Counted from the first letter of the stretch, positions 1-4,697 are shown. The stretch is 6,066 bases of DNA from Elusimicrobiota bacterium (GCA_023249695.1 JAHFCD010000007.1:7871-13936); one strand, 5' to 3'. The notes: generated from the letters alone by a model not told the origin. Made by a program: numbers and translations.

Positions 1-648
1 GACCGCCGTGCTGTAGGACACGACGGTCCGGGTGCTGGCCTCGAGCCGGATGCCGTCGGCGAGCCAGACCGTCACCGAGCTGTACGAGATCACGCTCCAG
101 GAGCTGAGGCTCACGCCCGCCGTGTAGATGCCGAGATCTCCGCTCGTGCTGATCGACACGCTCGACAACGCGACATAGGCCGAGGACGCCCACACGCCGT
201 AGGGCACGGAGTTCGTCGACACCACCGCGAGGTTGAAGAGGTTGACGCTCGAGTTCAGCACCCGGAAGGCCGCCGTCGAGGCGACGGGGGGGGTCAACGT
301 CGTAAACGTGCTGACGAGGGCCGGGTCGCTTTGGATGGTGAGGGTGTTGGTGCTGTAGGTGAACGTGATACCCTCCACGGTCACCTGCTCGCTGTAGGTC
401 GAGCTGTCGACATTGATGCACCAGTTGTCGCCCAGCGGCTTTGCGGCGAAGGCGGCGTCGACGGCGGCCTGGATGCTGGCATAGTCGGCGGCGCCGGACT
501 GGCGCACCGTCTTGACGACGCCGGGCACGCCGTTGCAGTCGACGGCTCGCGCGGACGAGGCTCCAACGGCGAGCAGCGCCGATGCTATTAAGACTTTACG
601 CGCGTACGCGCGCGCGCGTACGGACAGAAAAACCTCCCCGGCCTTCAA
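1..648 (-). CDS. exported beta-helix-type surface protein, N-terminal part (cut by left edge)
   Basis: The minus strand is open from the left edge to beyond 690. Its translation shows a signal peptide: basic residues (ending RARK), hydrophobic core VLIASALLAVGA, then SSARA with an A-x-A cleavage site before VDCNG. The mature part begins with a segment typical of right-handed parallel beta-helix proteins (DYASIQAAVDAA, then INVDSSTYSEQVTVEG). It continues as Ser/Thr/Val-rich strands such as SSVSIS and SYSSVTVW. Two Cys lie in the first 50 mature residues. Exact function is unknown; an adhesin, surface polymer or carbohydrate-active protein are all possible. The start is uncertain. There is no in-frame ATG; candidates are GTG at 696, TTG at 648 (used here) and CTG at 627, which has a GGGGAGG Shine-Dalgarno-like box 5 nt upstream. 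A run of eight C lies in frame at 286-293. The C-terminus is outside the window. Confidence 0.72.
   Translation of the reverse strand, partial: MKAGEVFLSVRARAYARKVLIASALLAVGASSARAVDCNGVPGVVKTVRQSGAADYASIQAAVDAAFAAKPLGDNWCINVDSSTYSEQVTVEGITFTYSTNTLTIQSDPALVSTFTTLTPPVASTAAFRVLNSSVNLFNLAVVSTNSVPYGVWASSAYVALSSVSISTSGDLGIYTAGVSLSSWSVISYSSVTVWLADGIRLEASTRTVVSYSTAV
597..622. repeat. 26-bp alternating purine-pyrimidine (CG/TA) tract
   Basis: Every step from 597 to 622 alternates pyrimidine and purine, mostly CG with TA at three places. Positions 604-621 form a perfect 18-bp palindrome. It lies at the very start of the exported protein, coding for the Arg/Val/Ala-rich head of its signal peptide. Such tracts can adopt Z-DNA or cruciform forms under negative supercoiling; whether it does so here is inference. 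Confidence 0.7.
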
Positions 649-658
649 GCCGAGGAGG
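628..658 (-). terminator. intrinsic-terminator-like hairpin (possible leader attenuator)
   Basis: On the minus strand, a 10-bp stem (658-649 with 642-633, one G·T pair) has a 6-nt loop and is followed by five T (632-628). This is the form of a rho-independent terminator. It could end the transcript of the HTH gene at 792-1211. However, it sits directly at the start of the exported-protein gene, and its 3' arm contains GGGGAGG, the best Shine-Dalgarno-like box there. It could therefore also act as an attenuator or translation switch for that gene. The rest of the gap, 659-791, shows no gene and no clear promoter. Confidence 0.55.
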
Positions 659-791
659 GAGAGGACGCCTTGTCGCAAAACATCAATCAATCGCACGCAT
701 TTCCGTTGCTGGCCAAGTGTCCCTTATTGGTACGAAATCGTTGTTACGGACCCGTGAAGCCTTATCAGAGGCGACATAATAAATTGCTCAT

Positions 792-1211
792 TCATTTCGC
801 GTGACCCCCGCGCGCCCGCGCGAGCAGGCGCTGCGCCTGGCGCACGCCCAGCACCACGCCCCAGCGCCGCAGGACGAATTCGCGGACCGCCTCGCCGTTC
901 CAGCCGATGCCGTCGGGCGCGGCGGCGACCGCCAAGCGCAGCTCCACCTGCTGTTCCGCGGTCAAACGCGAAGGGCGCCCCGGAGGTGACGAGTCAAATA
1001 ATCCTTTGTTTTTATACGCTCTATAGCGTATAACCCAATACCCGATCGCCCGCGGCGAGTCCCCGAGCAGCCGCGCCACGGCGCGGCAGCTCATGCCGCC
1101 GGCCACGAGCATGACGGCGTGGAGGCGGTGCTGCTGACGCGCCTGGCGGGAGCTTCGGATCTCCTCGCGCAGCGCCTTGTACGCCCCAGTTCCCAGGATG
1201 GTCGGCCGCAT
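792..1211 (-). CDS. IS630-type helix-turn-helix protein lacking the DDE domain
   Basis: This 139-residue protein matches the DNA-binding half of IS630-family transposases. Residues about 28-62 form the first HTH (AVARLLGDSPRAIGYWV). A PGRPSRL linker lies at 78-83, where family members carry PGRPxxLS. Residues 84-131 form the winged second HTH, ending VRQAQRLLAR. The protein then stops, whereas a full transposase of about 340 residues would continue into the DDE nuclease. No DDE remnant was seen downstream on this strand. It is either a truncated insertion-sequence relic or a domesticated DNA-binding protein; an open frame with a plausible promoter allows the latter. The ATG at 1211 is preferred over one at 1265 because the family-like sequence begins there and a promoter lies just upstream. 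Codons for residues about 63-73 are AT-rich (AGA, AAA, TTA, TTT), unlike the rest. Confidence 0.65.
   Translation of the reverse strand: MRPTILGTGAYKALREEIRSSRQARQQHRLHAVMLVAGGMSCRAVARLLGDSPRAIGYWVIRYRAYKNKGLFDSSPPGRPSRLTAEQQVELRLAVAAAPDGIGWNGEAVREFVLRRWGVVLGVRQAQRLLARARGGHAK
1012..1033. repeat. perfect 9-bp inverted repeat inside the HTH gene
   Basis: TTATACGCT (1012-1020), spacer CTAT, and AGCGTATAA (1025-1033) form a perfect inverted repeat. It is in the AT-rich patch of the IS630-type gene, within codons for roughly residues 61-67. It could be an operator-like or transposon-end-like site. Chance is possible. Confidence 0.5.
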
Positions 1212-1219
1212 CGAGCGCC

Positions 1220-1248
1220 AGTATACGTTATCCGCGCCATGTGCGCAA
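1220..1248 (-). promoter_or_regulatory. sigma-70-like promoter of the HTH gene
   Basis: On the minus strand, TTGCGC (1248-1243) and TATACT (1225-1220) are separated by 17 bp. The expected transcription start, about 1213, lies almost at the ATG at 1211, and no Shine-Dalgarno box is present. If used, this promoter would make a leaderless or nearly leaderless mRNA. Confidence 0.45.
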
Positions 1249-1264
1249 TATATATGTCGCCACA

Positions 1265-1276
1265 TTTCGCGCGAAA
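1265..1276. repeat. 12-bp perfect palindrome TTTCGCGCGAAA
   Basis: This self-complementary 12-mer lies between the response-regulator gene and the HTH gene. Its left part belongs to CATTTCGCG (1263-1271), which recurs in direct orientation at 793-801, at the other end of the HTH reading frame. It may be an operator or a relic of an insertion boundary. The rest of the gap 1212-1312 has no gene and no convincing T-tract terminator for the upstream regulator. Confidence 0.35.
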
Positions 1277-1312
1277 AAGCGAAGGGCCGGGCGGGGGGAA
1301 GGCTCGTCCGGC

Positions 1313-2002
1313 TTAAGGCCGGAAGAGGTAGCCGACTCGGATCACGGTCTCCAAGCCGGCGCCGAAGGCGGGAAGCTTCTTGCGCAGGGTCTCCACGTGC
1401 TTGTCCACCGTGCGCGTGGACATGTCGGGCTCGGTGTCCCAGACTTTTTCGAGCAGCATGCCGCGGGTGACGACGCGCTGGGGATGGCGCAGGAAATAAA
1501 CGAGGAGCTTGAACTCGAGATGCGTCAGAACCACCGCCTTGCCCCCGACGTCCACGCGGTGCTCGTCGAGGGTCACCGTCATCGCGCCGTAGCGCAGGCT
1601 CTCCGACGGCGGCGGCGCGGAGGCCTTGGGCGTCCGGCGCAGGAGCGCCTCGATGCGCACGACGAACAACTCCATGTCGAGCGGCTTGCCCATGTACTCG
1701 TCGGCGCCGAGCTCGAGGCCCTTGATCACGTCGGGCGTGCCGCGCTCCGAGGCGGTGATGGCCACGATCGGCATCCGCTTCGTGGCCGCGTTCTCGCGCA
1801 GGACGCGGATCACGTCCCGGCCGTGAATGCCCGGAAGCTGCATGTCGAGGACGGTCAGGTCGGGCACGGCCTTGGCCAGCGAGTCGAGAAAGCGTCCCGG
1901 GGTGGCATAGGTCTTCACGTCGAAGCCGCTCTTGCCCAGGACCAGCGCCAGAAGCGCCAGCATCTCGTCGTCGTCGTCGACGACCGCGAGCTTCGCCTTC
2001 AA
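1313..2002 (-). CDS. PhoB/OmpR-family response regulator
   Basis: This 229-residue two-domain regulator has the usual length for the PhoB/OmpR family. The receiver domain (about 4-120) has the acidic pocket VVDDDDE (Asp9/Asp10), phospho-acceptor Asp53 in LTVLDMQLPG, Thr83 and Lys106 in GKPLD. All active-site residues are present. The C-terminal winged helix (about 133-229) includes THLEFKLL, the recognition-helix region TRTVDKHVETLRKKL and the closing VIRVGYLF hairpin. It should bind DNA as a dimer when phosphorylated. The start chosen is TTG at 2002, which overlaps the TGA of the upstream receiver gene (TTGA), indicating translational coupling. No ATG or GTG lies in frame near the domain start, and the Shine-Dalgarno match is weak. 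Reading this frame further upstream would only shadow the receiver gene. No cognate histidine kinase is in the window. Confidence 0.9.
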   Translation of the reverse strand: MKAKLAVVDDDDEMLALLALVLGKSGFDVKTYATPGRFLDSLAKAVPDLTVLDMQLPGIHGRDVIRVLRENAATKRMPIVAITASERGTPDVIKGLELGADEYMGKPLDMELFVVRIEALLRRTPKASAPPPSESLRYGAMTVTLDEHRVDVGGKAVVLTHLEFKLLVYFLRHPQRVVTRGMLLEKVWDTEPDMSTRTVDKHVETLRKKLPAFGAGLETVIRVGYLFRP

Positions 2003-2382
2003 CGACCCGCCTTTTCGAGCGCGCTGCGGACGCGCTCGATCAGGTCTTCCATCTCGAAGGGCTTGAGGACGTAGTCCGTCACGCCGGCGTCGAGGCCGTT
2101 CTGAATGGAGACCACGGCCGAGCGCACGGTGCACATCAAGACCGGGACCTTCTCGCCGCCCGGAAGCTTGCGCAGGCGGCGGCACACCTCGATGCCGTCG
2201 AGATCGGGCAGGTTGCCGTCGAGGACGACGAGGGCGGGCTTGCGCTCCGTGAACTTGGCCAGCCCGGTCTCGCCGTTTTCGGCGGTCACGGTGTCGTAGC
2301 CGCCGCGGTCGAGCACGTGGGCGCAAATCGCGCGAAAATCGTGCTCGTCGTCGATGATCAGAACCAGGGGGCGGTCGCTCAC
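1999..2382 (-). CDS. single-domain CheY-like response regulator
   Basis: This 127-residue protein is one receiver domain and nothing else. Conserved residues are Asp11/Asp12 (LIIDDE), phospho-acceptor Asp55 (VVLDGNLPDLDG), Thr85 and Lys107 (LKPFE). The fold is complete, so it should accept a phosphoryl group from an unknown kinase. Without an output domain it probably acts by protein-protein contact, as a phosphorelay shuttle or a switch like CheY or DivK. It is the first gene of a two-gene minus-strand operon and overlaps the downstream PhoB-type gene. Its start is GTG at 2382, with only a weak GGGG-type ribosome site. The divergent coiled-coil gene begins 59 bp away. A role in localisation or motility signalling is conceivable but not shown. 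Confidence 0.88.
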   Translation of the reverse strand: MSDRPLVLIIDDEHDFRAICAHVLDRGGYDTVTAENGETGLAKFTERKPALVVLDGNLPDLDGIEVCRRLRKLPGGEKVPVLMCTVRSAVVSIQNGLDAGVTDYVLKPFEMEDLIERVRSALEKAGR

Positions 2383-2388
2383 CCCGAA

Positions 2389-2416
2389 AATCTAGCAAAT
2401 AGCCTTGAAATTGTAA
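2389..2416 (-). promoter_or_regulatory. possible promoter of the response-regulator operon
   Basis: On the minus strand, TTACAA (2416-2411) and TAGATT (2394-2389) are 16 bp apart. Both match sigma-70 boxes only moderately. The predicted start of transcription falls at or near the GTG at 2382. It overlaps the opposite-facing promoter at 2405-2433, so the two could exclude each other. Confidence 0.3.
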
Positions 2417-2433
2417 CAGCGGCGACCTATCCT
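2405..2433 (+). promoter_or_regulatory. sigma-70-like promoter of the coiled-coil operon
   Basis: TTGAAA (2405-2410) and TATCCT (2428-2433) are separated by 17 bp. The expected start is about 2440, next to the ATG at 2442. A GGAGG (2436-2440) lies only 1 nt before the ATG, too close for normal ribosome binding. Leaderless initiation is therefore the simpler reading. It shares DNA with the divergent response-regulator promoter. Confidence 0.45.
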
Positions 2434-2441
2434 CTGGAGGA

Positions 2442-3128
2442 ATGCCGCCAAACAAGGATTTGAACGACTGGCTGGGGGACCTGCGTTGGCAGGGCTACCC
2501 TCGCCTCGAACCGATCCGGGACACCGCCTCTCGCGTCGAGGCCGAGCCCGAGCCCGCCCCCAAGGGACGCACCGTGACCACGGCGAGGGTCGAGGCCTTG
2601 GCGCGCGAGAACGAGGGCCTGCGCGCCAAGATCGAAACCCTGGCGGGCCTCGTCACCGAGTTCGAGCGCCGCCTGTCCGAGGCCTCCTCGGCCTATGAAG
2701 GAGCCGCCCTGGAATCGGATTCCGCGCGCCGCTCCGTCGAGCTCGAAAACGCCCGCCTGACGGGCGAGCTCGAGTCCGCCCGCGCCGAGCTGGCCCGCCG
2801 CGAGGCCCGCGAGCTCGCCCGGGAGGCCGACCTCTCGCTTGAGCGCGACCGCCGCGCCGACGCCGAGAAGGCCCTCTTCGAGGCTCGACGCCGCATCAAC
2901 GATATGGAGCCCGAGCTCACGGCGACCCGCAATAAGGGCGCGGAACTTTCCGGCAGCATCTCCGAGCTGCGCCGCCAGGCCGCGGCCTCCAACGAACGCC
3001 TGCTCCAGGCCAAAACCTTGACCGACCAGGACGTCCAGATTCTGCGCACGGAAATGCGCGAATTCCTCGCGCGATTTCACCGCATCCAGGATACCTTCGC
3101 CGAACCCCCGTCCGGAGAGCCTCAATGA
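2442..3128 (+). CDS. coiled-coil protein of unknown function
   Basis: This is a 228-residue, probably cytoplasmic protein with no signal peptide or membrane segment. Residues 1-28 form a short head with a Trp/aromatic-rich stretch (DWLGDLRWQGYP). A Pro/Glu-rich linker (EAEPEPAP) covers about 33-42. Residues about 46-200 are heptad-rich, full of Glu, Arg, Ala and Leu, and should form a long coiled coil. The end (about 195-218, DQDVQILRTEMREFLARFHRIQ) looks helical too, followed by a short Pro-rich tail. I do not recognise the family. Its stop overlaps the next gene's start (ATGA, 3125-3128), so the two are translationally coupled and probably work together as a filament, scaffold or adaptor. 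It is transcribed away from two response regulators. Strong codon bias and the operon structure support it as real, against an antisense frame over the same DNA. Confidence 0.8.
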   Translation: MPPNKDLNDWLGDLRWQGYPRLEPIRDTASRVEAEPEPAPKGRTVTTARVEALARENEGLRAKIETLAGLVTEFERRLSEASSAYEGAALESDSARRSVELENARLTGELESARAELARREARELAREADLSLERDRRADAEKALFEARRRINDMEPELTATRNKGAELSGSISELRRQAAASNERLLQAKTLTDQDVQILRTEMREFLARFHRIQDTFAEPPSGEPQ

Positions 3129-4204
3129 AATATTGGACCTACATGAAGGGGGAAGTCCCCGGCAGCTACGAGCCCGCGGCCCTCGCGGCGCTGCCCGGCT
3201 TCACCCAGACCACCTTGGTCTGCCCCGGAGAAGGGGAAATCGCCGAGAAGAACTGGCGCCGCGCCGGCGAATTCGAGGACATCATTCGCGCCATCGAGGC
3301 GCACCAGGCGGCCCTTCCTCCGCCCTCGCCCCTGGGGGCGCCGCCGACCGCCAACGAGGTGGACGCGCTGCTCGACACCGCCAGCACCCGTCTGTTCTCC
3401 CACGTCGCCGACCTGATGAAGGAGCTCGAGACGCGCCGCGAGGAAAAATCCCTGATCGGCTCCCTCCAGCGACAGCTCAGCGCCCTCAAGCAGGAGCTGG
3501 CCGCCGCCCGCGAGACCGCCACCATGCTCGAGATCCGCATCCCGCGGATCGCCGAGCTCGAGGAATCCCAGAAAAAAGATCAGGCCACCCTGGCCCAGCT
3601 TCAGGCGAACCTCACCGCGCGCGACGCGCAGTACAACGAGATGCGCATGACCTTCGAGCGCATGCGGGGGGACCTGGACGGCGCCAAGCGCCGCGTTACG
3701 GAGACCGAAACGGACCTCGGCATCCGCAACCGCTTGGTGGACAAGCTGTCCCACGATCTCTCGGAAAAAGAGCTCTCCCTGGCCAAGGCCCTGGGCGTCA
3801 TCCGCCGCCTGGAGGAGGACCTCAACCGCCTGTGCCCGCCTCCCGCGATCCTCAAGCCCGCCGCGCCCGCCTCCGTCCGCGCCGTGCCGCCGCCTCCGCC
3901 CCCGGAGGCCGTCGCCCCGATCGTCTCGCCTCCCGCCCCGGCCGTGACGGCCCTCCCGGCGTCGCCGCAAGCCGTCGAGCCCATCGCGGCCAAGGTTCTC
4001 TCCGTTCCCGAGCTCAAGACGGCCGAGCCCGCCGGCGAGGCGCCGGCTGAGCCCGCCGCCAAAGGCACTCCGTCCACCTACACCAACGACGACCCGCCGC
4101 CGCCTCCGCCCTACATCGAGCCCCACTTCCCGGCCGAGCCCCCGAAGGCTCACGAAGCCCTCATGGGCTTTCTAAGGAAGGTCTTCCCCGGCCAATCACA
4201 ATAA
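3125..4204 (+). CDS. GYF-like / coiled-coil / proline-rich protein
   Basis: This 359-residue protein has three parts. Residues 1-55 resemble the bacterial GYF_2-type domain (family recalled, not searched): an aromatic start (YWTYMKGEVPGSYEP), a Leu-rich helix, TTLVCP and a NWRRAGEF end. GYF domains generally bind Pro-rich peptides. Residues about 78-238 are heptad-rich and should form a long coiled coil. Residues about 238-345 are Pro/Ala-rich, with PPPPPPEA and DPPPPPPY, and probably disordered. The last 15 residues form a short amphipathic helix (ALMGFLRKVF). The Pro-rich tail is a possible ligand for its own GYF-like head, or for that of another copy. There is no signal peptide. It is coupled to the preceding coiled-coil gene by a 4-nt overlap. 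Function is unknown; a cytoplasmic scaffold or polar organiser is the most one can suggest. No simple terminator follows; a structured repeat begins 36 bp after the stop. Confidence 0.82.
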   Translation: MKYWTYMKGEVPGSYEPAALAALPGFTQTTLVCPGEGEIAEKNWRRAGEFEDIIRAIEAHQAALPPPSPLGAPPTANEVDALLDTASTRLFSHVADLMKELETRREEKSLIGSLQRQLSALKQELAAARETATMLEIRIPRIAELEESQKKDQATLAQLQANLTARDAQYNEMRMTFERMRGDLDGAKRRVTETETDLGIRNRLVDKLSHDLSEKELSLAKALGVIRRLEEDLNRLCPPPAILKPAAPASVRAVPPPPPPEAVAPIVSPPAPAVTALPASPQAVEPIAAKVLSVPELKTAEPAGEAPAEPAAKGTPSTYTNDDPPPPPPYIEPHFPAEPPKAHEALMGFLRKVFPGQSQ

Positions 4205-4239
4205 CGGCTTCGGGCTGAACGCCGCCGGCTGACGCGGGC

Positions 4240-4363
4240 GGGGCGAAGGATTGATGTCCGTCGGGGACGCTCGGCATTGAGCCTCGCTCGGGATCGACCG
4301 CTTTCCACGGCACAAATCGAACGCGGCGACCCCATGCCCCTCCGGACATCATTCCTTCGCCCC
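4240..4363 (-). repeat. structured inverted-repeat element, copy A
   Basis: Terminal arms 4240-4260 and 4343-4363 are inverted repeats of 21 bp with one mismatch. Read on the minus strand, the whole 124-bp unit aligns with copy B at 4478-4597. Shared features are GGGGCG ends, ATGTCC, GAGGGGC followed by TGGGG, TCAAT and GTCCCCGACGGACAT. Inner hairpins are also kept: a bulged stem near the centre and GCGAGGC-TCAAT-GCCGAGC (4287-4269). It sits 36 bp after the coiled-coil operon and could end or stabilise that mRNA. It has no coding content. Its size and palindromic form recall ERIC, Correia or MITE elements, but the sequence is not one I recognise. Confidence 0.75.
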
Positions 4364-4408
4364 CTATCCACTGCCGGCGACGCTCGCGCCTCCGCACCCC
4401 CGCTCCTC

Positions 4409-4432
4409 CGCGCCGCGCGAAAGCGCGGCGCG
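4409..4432 (+). other. 10-bp GC hairpin with GAAA tetraloop
   Basis: Arms CGCGCCGCGC (4409-4418) and GCGCGGCGCG (4423-4432) pair perfectly around GAAA, a GNRA tetraloop when transcribed in the plus direction. There is no T-tract after it, so it is not a standard terminator. It lies in the 114-bp spacer between repeat copies A and B, which otherwise shows no gene. It may be part of a structured RNA or a cruciform. Confidence 0.6.
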
Positions 4433-4477
4433 AACCAGCAGCACGCGCAGCGACAGTCAACCCCGGGTTAATGGAAA

Positions 4478-4597
4478 GGGGCGGCGGCTTAATGTCCCGA
4501 GGGGCGTGGGGTTGGTGGGAACCATGCCGCTATGGTTCCCTCTACCCCCGAGGCGGGTCAATCCCGCCGTCCCCGACGGACATTAAGCCGCCGCCCC
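4478..4597 (+). repeat. structured inverted-repeat element, copy B
   Basis: Terminal arms 4478-4497 and 4578-4597 are a perfect 20-bp inverted repeat. Inside are two further hairpins: GGGAACCAT-GCCGCT-ATGGTTCCC (4517-4540) and GGCGGG-TCAAT-CCCGCC (4552-4568). The outer helix can continue past G·A/A·G mismatches (4499-4500 with 4575-4576) into four more G-C pairs (4501-4504 with 4571-4574). The 120-bp unit is the opposite-oriented, diverged partner of copy A at 4240-4363. Its right end is 45 bp upstream of the groES -35 box. No target-site duplication is evident, and no protein is encoded. Confidence 0.8.
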
Positions 4598-4641
4598 CGC
4601 CCCGCATGAGCCCGGCGTTAACTGGCAGTCGAAGCTTTTGA

Positions 4642-4671
4642 TTGACAACTTTCAACCGATCGTGTTATAAT
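4642..4671 (+). promoter_or_regulatory. consensus sigma-70 promoter of groES-groEL
   Basis: TTGACA (4642-4647) and TATAAT (4666-4671) both match the sigma-70 consensus fully, with an 18-bp spacer. Transcription should begin near 4678, inside the CIRCE element, leaving a leader of about 70 nt before groES. A strong basal promoter blocked by a repressor is the usual design for HrcA-controlled groE operons. Confidence 0.92.
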
Positions 4672-4697
4672 TAGCACTAGGTGGTTGAGAGTGCCAG
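4671..4697 (+). promoter_or_regulatory. CIRCE operator (HrcA binding site)
   Basis: TTAGCACTA (4671-4679), a 9-bp spacer and GAGTGCCAG (4689-4697) match the CIRCE consensus TTAGCACTC-N9-GAGTGCTAA at 8 of 9 and 7 of 9 positions. It overlaps the last base of the -10 box and covers the predicted start site, so bound HrcA would block initiation. HrcA is normally kept active by GroEL and released under heat stress. hrcA itself is not in this window. Confidence 0.9.

Noticed and set aside
1308..1322. Hairpin CCGGC-TTAAG-GCCGG at the end of the PhoB-type gene as a terminator
   Set aside because: The stem is only 5 bp, it overlaps the stop codon, and no T-tract follows.
1969..1984. GTC trinucleotide run as a slippage microsatellite
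   Set aside because: It encodes the acidic pocket VVDDDDE of the receiver domain, so its repetition is explained by protein function.
1241..2074. 277-codon plus-strand frame across the response regulators
   Set aside because: It is opposite two clear receiver and DNA-binding domains, and its translation has no family features.
2003..2455. N-terminal extension of the PhoB-type regulator frame
   Set aside because: It is an Arg/Pro-rich out-of-frame reading of the receiver gene. The real regulator begins at about 2002.
2427..3125. 232-codon antisense frame over the coiled-coil gene
   Set aside because: It arises from the GC-rich codon pattern opposite heptad-rich sequence. It has no recognisable domain.
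3122..4153. 343-codon antisense frame over the GYF-like gene
   Set aside because: It is Gly/Arg/Leu-rich low-complexity translation typical of a reverse-frame shadow. The sense gene has domain structure and coupled overlap.
4150..4471. Small frames on both strands in the region downstream of 4204
   Set aside because: They cross repeat copy A and its spacer, are Arg/Ala/Ser-rich, and have no ribosome site or family resemblance.
4240..4597. CRISPR array or tRNA/rRNA gene in the groES upstream region
   Set aside because: There are only two units, in opposite orientation, with no regular spacers, and nothing resembling a tRNA cloverleaf or rRNA motifs.
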